NCBI RefSeq assembly: GCF_030819275.1
Contig: NZ_JAUTBL010000002.1
Coordinates: 2,296,501 to 2,360,500, forward strand
DNA: 64,000 nucleotides
Direction: 5' to 3'
Source of the DNA: Agrobacterium larrymoorei
Lineage (GTDB): Bacteria > Pseudomonadota > Alphaproteobacteria > Rhizobiales > Rhizobiaceae
In this document: piece by piece, positions 28,906 through 38,065 of the stretch
Position numbering within the stretch: the stretch's first letter is position 1
Layout: every line of letters begins with the position of its first letter
Position numbers and translations under genes: made by a program
Notes under the pieces: generated by a model
What the model saw: the letters and a program-made list of their open reading frames with translations, nothing else
What the model was told of the DNA's origin: nothing
The model's database searches: none

Positions 28906-29523
28906 TTATCGCGAAAGTTCCTTCAAACCCAGCCTAATCAGCTTGGCGCTGTCTGCACCCTCACCACCATTCTTCAAGGCGGCGGCCACGGCATTGGCAG
29001 CCTGATCGCGCGAATAGCCGAGATTGGTCAACGCCGAGACGGCGTCGGCCACGGGTGCCGGTGCCGCTCCTTCGCCGATCTCCTGCTTGAGACCGATGGC
29101 ACCTGCCGCCTCTCCAGCAAAAGCAGGGGCCTTGTTGCGCAACTCGGTGACGATACGGATCGCCACCTTCGGGCCGACGCCGGGTGCACGCGACACCACA
29201 GCCTTGTCCTGCAGCGCGATGGCATTGGCAAGTTCGGAGGGCGAGAGGGTGGAAAGCACTGCGAGCGCCACTTTGGAGCCCACACCCTGCACGCTCTGCA
29301 ACAGGTTGAACCACTCGCGCTCCAGCGCGCTCATGAAGCCGAAGAGCTTCAACTGGTCCTCGCGCACGTAGGTCTCGATGAACAGCACCACGGCCTCGCC
29401 GACCGAACCCAGCCTGGACAATGTGCGGGCGGAGCAATGCGCCACATAGCAGACGCCATGAACGTCAACGAGAACATAGTCGTCGCCGATTTCCTCTATG
29501 GTGCCTTTGAGTTTGCCGATCAT
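28906..29523 (-). CDS. ruvA: Holliday junction DNA helicase subunit RuvA
   Basis: Binds Holliday junctions and loads RuvB. The 205 residues have an OB-fold N-terminus ([21 protein letters not shown]), two helix-hairpin-helix motifs ([19 protein letters not shown] and [17 protein letters not shown]), and a C-terminal RuvB-binding domain after an acidic/alanine linker ([16 protein letters not shown]). It is 42 bases after ruvC and 54 bases ahead of the antitoxin gene. Confidence 0.96.
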   Translation of the reverse strand: MIGKLKGTIEEIGDDYVLVDVHGVCYVAHCSARTLSRLGSVGEAVVLFIETYVREDQLKLFGFMSALEREWFNLLQSVQGVGSKVALAVLSTLSPSELANAIALQDKAVVSRAPGVGPKVAIRIVTELRNKAPAFAGEAAGAIGLKQEIGEGAAPAPVADAVSALTNLGYSRDQAANAVAAALKNGGEGADSAKLIRLGLKELSR

Positions 29524-29565
29524 CGTCGCGTCCGTGATGTTTGAGAGAGAGGTGAAAAGCCGACG

Positions 29566-30078
29566 TTAGCCCGCGGCAAGGAGCCGGCGCATCCGGTCGC
29601 CCCCGCGGTTATGGGCATGGCAGATAGCAATCGCCAGCGCATCGGCGGCGTCGTTACCCTTGAACTCAGCCTTCGGCATCAGGATTTTCAGCATCATGTG
29701 GATTTGCTGCTTTTCCCCATGCCCCACACCGATCACCGCCTTCTTGACCGCATTCGGTGCATATTCGGACACATGGAGACCGGCGCGGGCGGGAACGAGC
29801 ATGGCAATGCCACGCGCTTGGCCAAGCTTCAGGGTCGCCACCGCATCCTTGTTGACGAAGGTCTGCTCCACCGCCGCCTCGTCCGGCTGGTACGAATGAA
29901 CGACATCCGCCAGCCCGTCATGCAATTGGCAAAGACGGGAGGCGAGATCCATGTCGCCATCCGACGTGACGGTGCCGGACGCCACGAAACGCAGGCTGTT
30001 GCCGATCGTCTCGATGATACCCCAGCCCGTGCGTCTCAGCCCCGGATCAATGCCGATAATTCGAATCGCGTTCTGCAT
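29566..30078 (-). CDS. ruvC: Holliday junction resolvase RuvC
   Basis: Endonuclease that resolves Holliday junctions. The 170 residues show the RNase H-like fold with catalytic acids in [13 protein letters not shown] (Asp near residue 11), DEAAVEQTF (Glu near 70) and [16 protein letters not shown] (Asp near 143-146). It is the first gene of the ruvC-ruvA-(toxin-antitoxin)-ruvB run, all on the minus strand. Confidence 0.96.
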   Translation of the reverse strand: MQNAIRIIGIDPGLRRTGWGIIETIGNSLRFVASGTVTSDGDMDLASRLCQLHDGLADVVHSYQPDEAAVEQTFVNKDAVATLKLGQARGIAMLVPARAGLHVSEYAPNAVKKAVIGVGHGEKQQIHMMLKILMPKAEFKGNDAADALAIAICHAHNRGGDRMRRLLAAG

Positions 30079-30291
30079 GTCTCAAACCCTATCCTGTGGC
30101 CTTGAAACCTGCCAGCCATAAGTGAACAAAACAAAAACATTCAACGGGAAAATACGTCCCGCATGCGGATCGCCATCCATTCGGGGGCCGTCAGTTTTTT
30201 TGAACCATGAATCAATTCGCTGCGACGACTATCGCAAATGCCGCGCTGCACATTACATTCCCTTATAAAGAAATGCCGTAAGGAGCATGCC

Positions 30292-31293
30292 ATGATTCCC
30301 TTTTCCATTCTCGATCTGTCGCCGATTGGCGATGGGGAGAACGCAAGCCAGGCGCTCGACAATTCCCGCCGCATGGCGATCAAGGCGGAAGAACACGGCT
30401 ATGAGCGTTTCTGGCTTGCCGAGCATCACGGCATGCCGGGTATTGCCAGCGCCGCCACATCGATCGTTATCGCCCATGTAGGTGCGGCGACCTCGCGCAT
30501 CCGCGTCGGCTCGGGCGGCATCATGCTGCCGAACCATTCTCCGCTCGTCATTGCCGAACAGTTCGGCACGCTGGCAGCGCTTCTACCGGGCCGTGTCGAT
30601 CTTGGCCTTGGCCGCGCCCCGGGTACGGATATGCGCACCGCGCGTGCGCTCCGCCGCAATCTCGATGCCGGTGCTGAAAACTTCCCGCATGATATTGTCG
30701 AGCTTCAGCGCTACCTCGGCGCGCCGGAACCGGATCAGGCGATCCTCGCCGTTCCGGGCGTCAATTCCAATGTGCCGATCTGGCTTTTGGGCTCCAGCAT
30801 TTATAGCGCGCATCTGGCCGCAGCGCTTGGCCTGCCCTATTCCTTTGCCTCGCATTTCGCCCCGGACATGCTGATGGATGCGATCGCCATCTATCGCGAG
30901 CGCTTTCAGCCGTCTGCGACGCTAGCGGAACCGCATGTCATGGTGGGCATCATGGGCGTCGGCGCGGATACGGACGAAGAAGCACGCCATCTCTTCACCT
31001 CGGCCCAGCAGCAATTCGTCAATCTGCGCAAGAATGTCCGCACGCCCTTCCCGCGTCCGGTGGAGAGCATGGACGGCTACTGGAACGACATGGAGCGGAT
31101 CACGGTAGAACACACGTTGCGCTATGCCGCCGTCGGTTCGCACGCGACCATCGAGAACAAACTCCAGCAGTTCCTGGGCGAGACCGGCGCAGACGAATTG
31201 ATCGTCTCCATGCCGATCCACGACATCAACAAGCGGCTGCGTTCGGTCGAGATTTTTGCCGACGTGCGCAATGGCGTGAAGAAGGCGGCGTAG
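30292..31293 (+). CDS. LLM-class flavin-dependent oxidoreductase (luciferase-like)
   Basis: A 333-residue flavin-dependent oxidoreductase of the bacterial-luciferase fold. Typical features include [11 protein letters not shown] at the start, the [15 protein letters not shown] motif near residue 43, and [24 protein letters not shown]. The family is broad and no substrate can be assigned. The start at 30292 has AAGGAG eight bases ahead, while the frame opens 18 codons earlier. It is divergent from the ruv genes. Confidence 0.9.
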   Translation: MIPFSILDLSPIGDGENASQALDNSRRMAIKAEEHGYERFWLAEHHGMPGIASAATSIVIAHVGAATSRIRVGSGGIMLPNHSPLVIAEQFGTLAALLPGRVDLGLGRAPGTDMRTARALRRNLDAGAENFPHDIVELQRYLGAPEPDQAILAVPGVNSNVPIWLLGSSIYSAHLAAALGLPYSFASHFAPDMLMDAIAIYRERFQPSATLAEPHVMVGIMGVGADTDEEARHLFTSAQQQFVNLRKNVRTPFPRPVESMDGYWNDMERITVEHTLRYAAVGSHATIENKLQQFLGETGADELIVSMPIHDINKRLRSVEIFADVRNGVKKAA

Positions 31294-31391
31294 AGGCCAG
31301 GAGACAAACCAGTCCTTGCCTTGATAGAAGCCGACCGTTTGTCTCTGCTTCATCGTCAGGTCGATGGCGCGGGCTCGTGCCCCTCTCCACC

Positions 31392-31476
31392 GTCATCCTC
31401 GGCCTTGATGCGAGGATCCATATTTTCGGCGCGTCACGAGCGGGTTAGATCCTCGCCTCAAGGGCGAGGATGACGT
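31392..31476. repeat. Pair of inverted CTTGA-loop hairpin repeats (REP-like)
   Basis: Two 28-base units at 31392-31419 and 31449-31476 are inverted copies matching at 26 of 28 positions. Each is itself a hairpin around a CTTGA-type loop, with the second unit giving a perfect ATCCTCGCC/GGCGAGGAT stem. Such units are scattered through rhizobial intergenic DNA. They lie at the convergent end of the LLM gene and the YebC gene and may also terminate transcription. Confidence 0.7.
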
Positions 31477-31498
31477 CGCGGAATGGTCGAAACCGATA

Positions 31499-32245
31499 TC
31501 AGGCAGACAGCTTCGCCATAACCTCTTCGGACACTTCGAAGTTCGAATAGACGTTCTGCACGTCGTCATCGTCTTCGAGGTTGTCGATGAGCTTCATCAG
31601 CGACTGAGCCTTTTCCTCATCCACCGGAACGGTGTTCTGCGGACGCCAGACGGCCTTCACGCTGTCGGCTTCGCCGAGCGTGGCTTCAAGCGCCTTGGAC
31701 ACTTCGTTGATATCTTCGAAACCGCAGATGATCGTGTGGCCGTCTTCACCGCTTTCCACGTCTTCGGCACCGGCTTCGATCGCCGCTTCCATCACCTTGT
31801 CGGCATCGCCAACGGATGCCTTGTAGGTGATTTCGCCAACCCGGTCGAAGGAGAAGGAAACCGAACCGGTTTCACCCAGCGCACCGCCAGCCTTGGTGAA
31901 GATCGAGCGAATGTTGGAAGCCGTACGATTGCGGTTGTCCGTCAGCGCTTCGACGATGACCGCCGTGCCGCCTGGGCCGTAGCCTTCGTAGCGAACGGAA
32001 TCGTAGTTTTCCGCATCTGCGCCCGACGCCTTCTTGATGGCGCGGTCGATATTGTCCTTCGGCATGGACTGCGCCTTGGCGTTCTGCACGGCAAGGCGAA
32101 GAGCAGCATTCATGGTCGGGTCCGGAAGACCGGACTTGGCTGCAACGGTGATTTCACGAGCAAGCTTGGAGAACATCTTCGAACGGATCGAATCCTGTTT
32201 CCCCTTGCGATGCATGATGTTCTTGAACTGTGAATGGCCAGCCAT
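31499..32245 (-). CDS. YebC/PmpR-family DNA-binding transcriptional regulator
   Basis: A 248-residue protein starting [18 protein letters not shown], the invariant opening of the YebC family, followed by [14 protein letters not shown] and the conserved [19 protein letters not shown]. Members bind DNA as regulators, and some assist ribosomes at proline stretches. YebC often neighbours ruvC-ruvA-ruvB in Proteobacteria, which holds here with one flavin enzyme gene between. I chose the start at 32245 from the family N-terminus. Confidence 0.95.
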   Translation of the reverse strand: MAGHSQFKNIMHRKGKQDSIRSKMFSKLAREITVAAKSGLPDPTMNAALRLAVQNAKAQSMPKDNIDRAIKKASGADAENYDSVRYEGYGPGGTAVIVEALTDNRNRTASNIRSIFTKAGGALGETGSVSFSFDRVGEITYKASVGDADKVMEAAIEAGAEDVESGEDGHTIICGFEDINEVSKALEATLGEADSVKAVWRPQNTVPVDEEKAQSLMKLIDNLEDDDDVQNVYSNFEVSEEVMAKLSA

Positions 32246-32449
32246 GGCACCCCTGATCGGATCGTTTGTTTGGATTGGGGGCCTTATAAGTGCGATGGCG
32301 CGGCTGTTCAAGCCCGTAGGCCTTTCTTCTCACATCCGAACGACAGCGTTCAAAGGAACGGAAATCCTCTCCCGCCGTTCTGATCACAGATGGCGCGATC
32401 GCAATCAGATCGTCGCCGACAGGAACAGGAACCGGAAGGAGATCACTGA

Positions 32450-32953
32450 ATGGTAAGTCTGACTGAAGCACGCGAACAACCCGCCCGTCAGCTTTGGGAC
32501 GAGATCAACTCCGTCCATGCAGGCATGTTGGGTCTGGAAGGTCTCCACAGCCACATGCAGCCCATGGCGCCGCATGCGGACCCGAAGACCAACACCATCT
32601 GGTTCTTCTCCAAGAAGGATACGGACCTTGTTCAGTCGCTGAAGTCCGGCTCGCGTGCGCATTTCTGCGTTATCGGCAAGGATCATGATTACCACGCCTG
32701 CCTGTCCGGCAAACTCGAAGTGCGCGACGACAAGGCTAAGCTCGACGAATATTGGAACTCCGTCACCGCCGCCTGGTATGAGCACGGCAAGAGCGACCCA
32801 CAGCTCGTCATGCTGGCCCTCCATGTGGACGATGCCGATATCTGGGCCTCCACCGACAGCACGCTGAAATTCGGCTGGGAAATCGCCAAGGCCAATATGT
32901 CCGACGAAAAGATGCCGGATGTCGGCGTTCGTCAGCACCTGGCCTTTGCCTGA
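32450..32953 (+). CDS. Pyridoxamine 5'-phosphate oxidase family, general-stress-protein type
   Basis: A 167-residue split-barrel flavin-binding protein. The N-terminal helix (LTEAREQPARQLWDEI) and blocks HADPKTNTIWFFSKK, ARAHFCVIGKDHDYHA and the C-terminal DDADIWAS are typical of the general stress protein 26 group rather than true PdxH. Members bind FMN or FAD; their role in stress is not settled. It has a good GGAGAT ribosome site upstream. Confidence 0.88.
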   Translation: MVSLTEAREQPARQLWDEINSVHAGMLGLEGLHSHMQPMAPHADPKTNTIWFFSKKDTDLVQSLKSGSRAHFCVIGKDHDYHACLSGKLEVRDDKAKLDEYWNSVTAAWYEHGKSDPQLVMLALHVDDADIWASTDSTLKFGWEIAKANMSDEKMPDVGVRQHLAFA

Positions 32954-32976
32954 CCTTAGTCTTTTATTGATCTGCG

Positions 32977-33007
32977 AGCGCCGCGTATCCCTGAGACGCG
33001 CGGCGCT
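32977..33007. terminator. Hairpin between convergent genes
   Basis: AGCGCCGCG (32977-32985) pairs perfectly with CGCGGCGCT (32999-33007) over a 13-base loop. It sits 24 bases after the stop of the plus-strand stress-protein gene and 47 bases from the end of the minus-strand MBL gene. The T tract is short (CTTTC), so termination may be partial. Confidence 0.5.
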
Positions 33008-33053
33008 TTCGCGTTGAAAATGAAGGGTCTCAGAAATTGCCCACGGGCAATTG

Positions 33054-33893
33054 TCACATCCCTTGCGGCACAAGAATCTGCGGCTGCTTGGGAAGATTGC
33101 GCATCGAAACGCGGATGACCGGGTCGCTGGCATAGGCGATCTTGAACTGGGGGCCGAAGGCGACGAGAAACCGCTCAAGGGCGCTCGGCTGGTGCATGGG
33201 CAGGATGAGCGCGGACCGTAACCGTTTGACGATCCGGCTCATGCTGTCGGCGCCCATCGTCAACCCTCCATCCACCGGCACCATCAACACATCCAGCCTG
33301 CCGATCTCCGCATATTGCGTTTCCGTCAGCTCATAATGCAGGTGTCCGAGATGGCCGATGCAGAGCCCGGCGACCTCGAAAATAAAGATCGAGTTGCCGT
33401 CCTTCGTCAGCAGGCCGCCTCCACCCCAGCGATTGCGGATATCCGAGGTGACATTGCGGATATAGACGTCGCCCACTTCCAGCTTATGCACGGCCTTTTC
33501 GCCCGGCACATCGCTCCAGCCATGCAGCACGTATTTGATCTCAGGCTCCGGCGAGAGCGTGTAATGCGTCGTGTGCGCATTGTTCATCGTCGCCACGGTG
33601 GGCATGACAGGCGGGCGGTACACCCCATTATAATCGGTCGCAATCACTACGCCCCCGGGCGACTCGATCGTGTAGGTGGAATGCCCTATATACTGGATCT
33701 TTACCTCTTCCCGTTCGCTGAGCTGCGCCTTTTTCACGTCTGAAGGCTTGAAGCTTGCAAAGGTAACGCGGGGAAGCGCCTGCGCGATCGCCTGGCACTG
33801 GCTGACGGGAGGTCGATGGGGAGGCTCCTGCGCGGCTACGGAAGCGGCGCTGAACAGCAGGGCGATCAATGCAGGCATGAACATGCGAGGCAT
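33054..33893 (-). CDS. Secreted MBL-fold metallo-hydrolase-like protein
   Basis: A 279-residue protein with a clear signal peptide (MPRMFMPALIALLFSAASVAAQ). The core begins VKIQYIGHSTYTIESPGGVVIATDYNG and includes GHLGHLHYELTETQYAEIGRLDVLMVPVDGG, the pattern of UlaG/COG2220 type metallo-beta-lactamase-fold proteins. The classic HxHxDH metal cluster is not visible in standard form (HTTHYTLSPEPE in its place), so catalytic activity is uncertain. It appears monocistronic. Confidence 0.8.
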   Translation of the reverse strand: MPRMFMPALIALLFSAASVAAQEPPHRPPVSQCQAIAQALPRVTFASFKPSDVKKAQLSEREEVKIQYIGHSTYTIESPGGVVIATDYNGVYRPPVMPTVATMNNAHTTHYTLSPEPEIKYVLHGWSDVPGEKAVHKLEVGDVYIRNVTSDIRNRWGGGGLLTKDGNSIFIFEVAGLCIGHLGHLHYELTETQYAEIGRLDVLMVPVDGGLTMGADSMSRIVKRLRSALILPMHQPSALERFLVAFGPQFKIAYASDPVIRVSMRNLPKQPQILVPQGM

Positions 33894-34019
33894 GGCACCA
33901 CTCCCCGGAAAGGCGAATGGAGGAAAAGATGCGGCAAGGATAGGGGTTCGTCTAGGCGTAAGCGCTGGGGGGCGCTCACATTGTTGTCATCTGGCGTTGG
34001 TGGGTGGGGCTCTACCCCC

Positions 34020-34163
34020 CTCTGTCCTGCCGGACATCTCCCCCTCAAGGGGTGAGATTGGCTAGACGAGCGCTACCCGCTTCATCCGCAACATGGAAGA
34101 TATACGAGCGAGCGCCACAAATCGATCTCCCCCCTTGAGGGGGAGATGTCCGGCAGGACAGAG
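34020..34163. repeat. Perfect 33-base inverted repeat pair with 78-base spacer
   Basis: Arms at 34020-34052 and 34131-34163 are exact reverse complements over 33 bases, beginning CTCTGTCCTGCCGGACATCT. The spacer holds no frame. The sequence belongs to a kind of intergenic repeat that I recall as common in Agrobacterium/Rhizobium genomes. It lies between the MBL-type gene and the ymdB-like gene. Confidence 0.85.
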
Positions 34164-34203
34164 GGCGGGGGTTAGAACCACAACCTCCAACCCCACCAAA
34201 AAA

Positions 34204-35028
34204 TCACGCCCAAAACGCCGGAACAGTCTCCGCCAATCTCGGCCCGATCCGCAAAGGCGCGATCTTCTCCGCCAAGCCGGTGCTATCGGAAATCTCAACC
34301 CCAACGCCGCACAGTGTCGCCGGGCCACTGGCCGCCTCAAAGCGACCCTTCGGCATTTTCGAGATAAACCGATTGATCGGCTCTTCCTTTTCCATGCCGA
34401 GCGAGGAATCGTAATCGCCGCACATGCCCGCATCCGACATATAAGCGGTTCCGCCGTTCAGGATCTGTGCATCCGCAGTCGGCACGTGCGTATGGGTGCC
34501 GACGACGAAGCTGGCGCGGCCATCGACGAAATGGCCGAAGCACTGCTTCTCGCTGGTCGCTTCCGCATGAAAATCGAAGATGATCGCATCCGCCTGCTCC
34601 TTCAGCGGGCAGGCCGCCAAGATGTTCTCCGCCGAGCTGAAGGGATCATCCAGCTCAGGATGCATGAAGACGCGGCCCATGATGTTGGCGACCAGCACAC
34701 GCGCGCCATTGCGGGCATAGAACAGGCCCGACCCCTTGCCGGGCGTGCCCTTCGGATAATTGGCGGGACGCAGGAACTGGTCGTGGCGTTCGCAGAAGGA
34801 GACGGCCTCTTTCTGGTCCCAGACATGATTGCCGGTGGTGACGACGTCAGCGCCAGCATTGATGGTTTCCAGATAAATCTCTTCCGTAATGCCAAAGCCG
34901 CCAGCGGCGTTCTCGCCATTGACGATGACGAAATCCAGTTTCAGGTCGGAGATCAGCCCCGGCAATTTTTCCCAGACCGCCGTGCGTCCGGTCTTGCCCA
35001 CCATATCTCCGAGAAAAAGTAGTCTCAT
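34204..35028 (-). CDS. YmdB-family metallophosphoesterase
   Basis: A 274-residue cytoplasmic phosphoesterase of the YmdB/TIGR00282 group. The iron-binding motifs run MRLLFLGDMVGKTGR, VNGENAAGGFGI, VVTTGNHVWDQKE, and VGTHTHVPTADAQIL. Bacillus YmdB cleaves 2',3'-cyclic nucleotides, but the role in Alphaproteobacteria is unproven. Its start overlaps the stop of the 5-formyl-THF cyclo-ligase gene by four bases, a coupling common in Rhizobiales. Confidence 0.92.
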   Translation of the reverse strand: MRLLFLGDMVGKTGRTAVWEKLPGLISDLKLDFVIVNGENAAGGFGITEEIYLETINAGADVVTTGNHVWDQKEAVSFCERHDQFLRPANYPKGTPGKGSGLFYARNGARVLVANIMGRVFMHPELDDPFSSAENILAACPLKEQADAIIFDFHAEATSEKQCFGHFVDGRASFVVGTHTHVPTADAQILNGGTAYMSDAGMCGDYDSSLGMEKEEPINRFISKMPKGRFEAASGPATLCGVGVEISDSTGLAEKIAPLRIGPRLAETVPAFWA

Positions 35029-35621
35029 GCCCCTGCCCTGCCAGAAAAATGCCGCAAGCCGCTTTCGGTCAAAATTGCGTCCAGCGCAACGTCATGCGCT
35101 TCCGCCGGCACTGATGGCACTTCCTGGCAGTCGAATGCAATGCCTATCAGCAAGGGTTCCAGCCCTTTTGCGTGCAGGCGGGCGATAGCCCGGTCATAAT
35201 GCCCGGCCCCATAGCCGATCCTCTGCCCTTTGCCATCGAAGGCAGACAGCGGAACGAGCAGGATTTGCGGGTCGAGCTCGGCAGCGTTCTCATCCGGCCC
35301 CTTGGTGCCGAAACCGGTCTTGACCAGTTCCGTGCCGCGGGTGAATTCGCGAAAGACGATGGTTTCCCGGTCGAGCATCACCGGCAGGCAAAGCGTGGCG
35401 CCCTTGTCGCGAAGGGCTTCCATCAAAGGTCTGGTGTCGGCTTCGGAGCGGATCGGCATGAAGCCGGAAATTACCGTGCCGGGGACGAAGGACAAAGCGT
35501 CCGCGCCCTTCTCAGCCATGACAAGGCTCTTGGTCGCGCGTTCTTCAACGGAAAGAGCGTCCCGCAGGGCGAGACGCTCGATACGCAATTGCGCTTTTGT
35601 CAGAGAACCGGCTTCGCTCAT
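35025..35621 (-). CDS. 5-formyltetrahydrofolate cyclo-ligase
   Basis: Converts 5-formyl-THF to 5,10-methenyl-THF with ATP, recycling a storage or inhibitory folate. The 198 residues include the basic N-terminal helix LRIERLALRDALSVEERA and the signature GQRIGYGAGHYDRAIARL near residue 138. It lies downstream of the CorC-type gene with a one-base stop/start overlap and upstream of the ymdB-like gene. In many bacteria this gene (ygfA/fau) is a neighbour of zapA and 6S RNA, which is nearly true here. Confidence 0.93.
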   Translation of the reverse strand: MSEAGSLTKAQLRIERLALRDALSVEERATKSLVMAEKGADALSFVPGTVISGFMPIRSEADTRPLMEALRDKGATLCLPVMLDRETIVFREFTRGTELVKTGFGTKGPDENAAELDPQILLVPLSAFDGKGQRIGYGAGHYDRAIARLHAKGLEPLLIGIAFDCQEVPSVPAEAHDVALDAILTESGLRHFSGRAGA

Positions 35622-36946
35622 CAGGCAGCCCGGCTGACCAGGACCTTGTCGATGCGATGGCCATCGAGATCGATGACCTCAAAGCGCCAGCCGTTGCGCG
35701 TTATGTGCTCGCCCAGTTCCGGCAGGCGACGGAACTCGTCCAGCACCAGACCGGCGACGGTTTCGAATTCGGCATCCTCATCGATCTGGAAGCCCATGCG
35801 ATCGGCAAACTCGTCGGCAGCCATCCAGCCAGCAACCAGGAAGCTGCCATCCTCGCGCTCCACCATCGCAGGCTCTTCACCATCGTCCTCCTGAAAGGCG
35901 CCGGTAATGGCCTCCAGAATGTCGCCGGAGCTGATGATGCCTTCGAAGTGGCCATATTCGTCATAGACGAGGACCATATGCACCGTGGAACGGCGCAGCG
36001 ACTGGATCACGTCGACCGCGCTAGTGAGGTCGGAGACAACCGGCACTTCACGCAGCAACTCGCGAATGTTGAGCTCCTTGCCGGACGCCAGCGCATCGAA
36101 GGCATCCTTGGCGAAAAGCACGCCGAGGATCTCATCCGAAGCCCCGTTGCGCACCGGCAGGCGCGAACGCTGGGTGCCACGAAGCTGCTCACGGATTTCC
36201 TCAGCCGTGTCCTCGATGTCGACGACTTCCACATCGCGACGCGGCGTCATCAGGCCGCGGGCGTTACGGTCGGCAAGGCGCATGACGCCGGTGATCATCG
36301 CCGATTCTTCGGTTTCGATCACGCCGGCACTATGCGCTTCGGCCAGAACCGTGCGGATTTCGTCATCGGTAACAGAGGCGCTCGATTCACCGCTGTGACC
36401 CAGCAGCGCCAGCACGATCTTGCCCGACTTGTCGAGAAGCCAGACGACCGGTGCGCCGATCTTCGACAGGAACACCATGGCCGGTGCCACGCGGGCTGCA
36501 ACCTTTTCAGCGTCGCGCAGCGCGATCTGCTTGGGCACAAGTTCGCCGACGATCAGCGACAGGTAGGTAATGGCCACGACCACGACACCGACGCCAAGCG
36601 CATCGGCGGCACGGTCCGGCACGCCCTGTTCGGCAAGCCAAAGCGTGAAGCGGGCACCGAGTGTGGCGCCGGAAAAGGCACCGGAGAGAACGCCGACCAG
36701 CGTAATGCCGATCTGCACAGTGGACAAAAACCGTCCGGGATTTTCAGAAAGATTGAGCGCCATCGTGGCACCCTTGCTGCCTTGAGCGGCCAGCACTTTA
36801 AGTCTCGCCGGTCTGGAAGAGACGACAGCAAGCTCGGACATGGCGAGCACCCCGTTCAATACGGTGAGCAGGACCACGATCATAATTTCAGTAAACAAGT
36901 TTAGCTCTTTGGGCTGTTGAACGGCACGTCGCGGTTGCAACCGCAT
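35621..36946 (-). CDS. Hemolysin-family CNNM/CorC-type membrane protein
   Basis: A 441-residue protein with an N-terminal CNNM transmembrane domain (about residues 20-200; FTEIMIVVLLTVLNGVLAMSE), two CBS domains (about 215-345; TPRRDVEVVDIEDTAEEIR), and a C-terminal CorC/HlyC domain (DRMGFQIDEDAEFETVAGLV). Relatives handle divalent cation (magnesium, cobalt) efflux; the haemolysin label is historical. It overlaps the cyclo-ligase gene by one base, forming a three-gene operon. The N-terminal 20 residues are polar, so the start could lie later. Confidence 0.92.
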   Translation of the reverse strand: MRLQPRRAVQQPKELNLFTEIMIVVLLTVLNGVLAMSELAVVSSRPARLKVLAAQGSKGATMALNLSENPGRFLSTVQIGITLVGVLSGAFSGATLGARFTLWLAEQGVPDRAADALGVGVVVVAITYLSLIVGELVPKQIALRDAEKVAARVAPAMVFLSKIGAPVVWLLDKSGKIVLALLGHSGESSASVTDDEIRTVLAEAHSAGVIETEESAMITGVMRLADRNARGLMTPRRDVEVVDIEDTAEEIREQLRGTQRSRLPVRNGASDEILGVLFAKDAFDALASGKELNIRELLREVPVVSDLTSAVDVIQSLRRSTVHMVLVYDEYGHFEGIISSGDILEAITGAFQEDDGEEPAMVEREDGSFLVAGWMAADEFADRMGFQIDEDAEFETVAGLVLDEFRRLPELGEHITRNGWRFEVIDLDGHRIDKVLVSRAA

Positions 36947-37154
36947 TCGCCTTTAGGAGAGGCTGAACGGACATACCAATCCGAATAATAAAGAATTGTT
37001 CCACCAATGCAATGACAAGATCGTGCCATCGCAAAGCTTTCATCATAAACCGAATAAAATAATCGTGGGCGTCACGTGCGAGGCAAAAGGACGCAATTTA
37101 AAACCGATGGTTTGTTGCCACGCCACAAACGTGGCGAAATCGCCTAAGCTAAAA

Positions 37155-37322
37155 AAGTAAAGTGCGTCCGCGACGACCGATGGAGATTTACGATCCTGGG
37201 TGCCTACAAAAGTAGGTGGGCACCGTGTGTCCAGCCCCACGAGGCCGGACAGGGACAGCTCCCTTTGGATCGAGTATGGCCCCAGGGATTGTGGTTCCTG
37301 TCGAGAAGCGCAGAACGCACTC
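37155..37322 (-). ncRNA. ssrS: 6S RNA (SsrS), RNA polymerase-binding regulator
   Basis: The minus strand folds as 6S RNA of about 165 nt. The closing stem pairs GUGCGU at the 5' end (37320-37315) with ACGCAC near the 3' end (37167-37162), extended by UC/GG and GCG/CGC around a single bulge. A large single-stranded bubble follows, then an upper stem GGGGCC/GGCCUC topped by AGGGA/UCCCU. A U-rich run follows the 3' arm. It lies directly downstream of zapA and near the 5-formyl-THF cyclo-ligase gene, the classical neighbours of ssrS. Known 6S RNA binds sigma-70 holoenzyme in stationary phase. Confidence 0.75.
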
Positions 37323-37324
37323 TC

Positions 37325-37353
37325 TATATATGATGGATCGATGCGTTTCGAAA
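37325..37353 (-). promoter_or_regulatory. Promoter of the 6S RNA
   Basis: On the minus strand a -35-like TTTCGA (37353-37348) and -10 TATATA (37330-37325) are separated by 17 bases. The predicted start, around 37318-37320, coincides with the first paired base of the 6S closing stem. Confidence 0.6.
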
Positions 37354-37402
37354 GAGGCTGCCGAGGATATTCTTGATGGCACCGCTTATGTGAGGCGCAG
37401 GC

Positions 37403-37780
37403 TCAATTGACCGAAGGCTTCGGCCTTTCCACCAGCTTTTCGGTAATGCCGTTCAGCCGCATGGCGAGATCGGAAATGGCGAGCACGATCTGCTCGTCGG
37501 CCTTCGCCTTGCTTTCAGCCATGCCGTCGCGGTTCTGCTGCAACGAGGCGACCTGGTTTTCCAGCGCTTCGATCTTGCGCGACAGCTCCGACATCTCGTC
37601 GGTGATCATGATGCCGGCCATGACGGTCAATCTCAGATCGCCGATCTCGCCGAATTGGCTTTTCAGATGACCGACATAGCGGTCGAAACGGGCGGCGAGA
37701 TCGGTGAGGTGGTCTTCCTGTCCTGCTTCGCAGGCCATGCGATAGGCCTTGCCGTCGATCATCACGGTGACTTGAGCCAT
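37403..37780 (-). CDS. zapA: Cell-division protein ZapA
   Basis: Cytoplasmic protein that binds and bundles FtsZ at midcell. The 125 residues open MAQVTVMIDGKAYRMACEAGQEDHL, the ZapA fold, with LRLTVMAGIMITDEM marking the first helix and a coiled-coil region following (ELSRKIEALENQVASLQQN). It is 12 bases downstream of the DUF4164 gene, likely one operon that reads towards the 6S RNA. Confidence 0.92.
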   Translation of the reverse strand: MAQVTVMIDGKAYRMACEAGQEDHLTDLAARFDRYVGHLKSQFGEIGDLRLTVMAGIMITDEMSELSRKIEALENQVASLQQNRDGMAESKAKADEQIVLAISDLAMRLNGITEKLVERPKPSVN

Positions 37781-37792
37781 GGGGGCCTCCTC

Positions 37793-38065
37793 TTATCTGT
37801 CCAGCACGGCGCGGATGGTTTCCATGGCCGTGACAAGACGGCGCGAGACCTCGCGGTTCACCTCTTCGAGACGGTTGGCGCGGAACTGCGACTGATCGAG
37901 TTCCTGGGCAAGGCGGGCACGATCCACATGCACGCGCTTGACTTCACTCTCCACCTCGCCGCTTTCCCGCTGGCGCTCGAGGCGCATGTCGAGGGCGTTT
38001 TCAAGGCTGGTGATTGCGGAGCTGAGCTCCGACAGCGCAACATGTATGGTTTTTTCCGCCGTCAT
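37793..38065 (-). CDS. DUF4164 coiled-coil protein
   Basis: A 90-residue, almost entirely helical protein (TAEKTIHVALSELSSAITSL followed by long charged heptads). The family is restricted to Alphaproteobacteria and is usually encoded just before zapA, which suggests a cell-division role, though none is shown. I place the start at 38065 because it begins the conserved sequence. Confidence 0.85.
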   Translation of the reverse strand: MTAEKTIHVALSELSSAITSLENALDMRLERQRESGEVESEVKRVHVDRARLAQELDQSQFRANRLEEVNREVSRRLVTAMETIRAVLDR

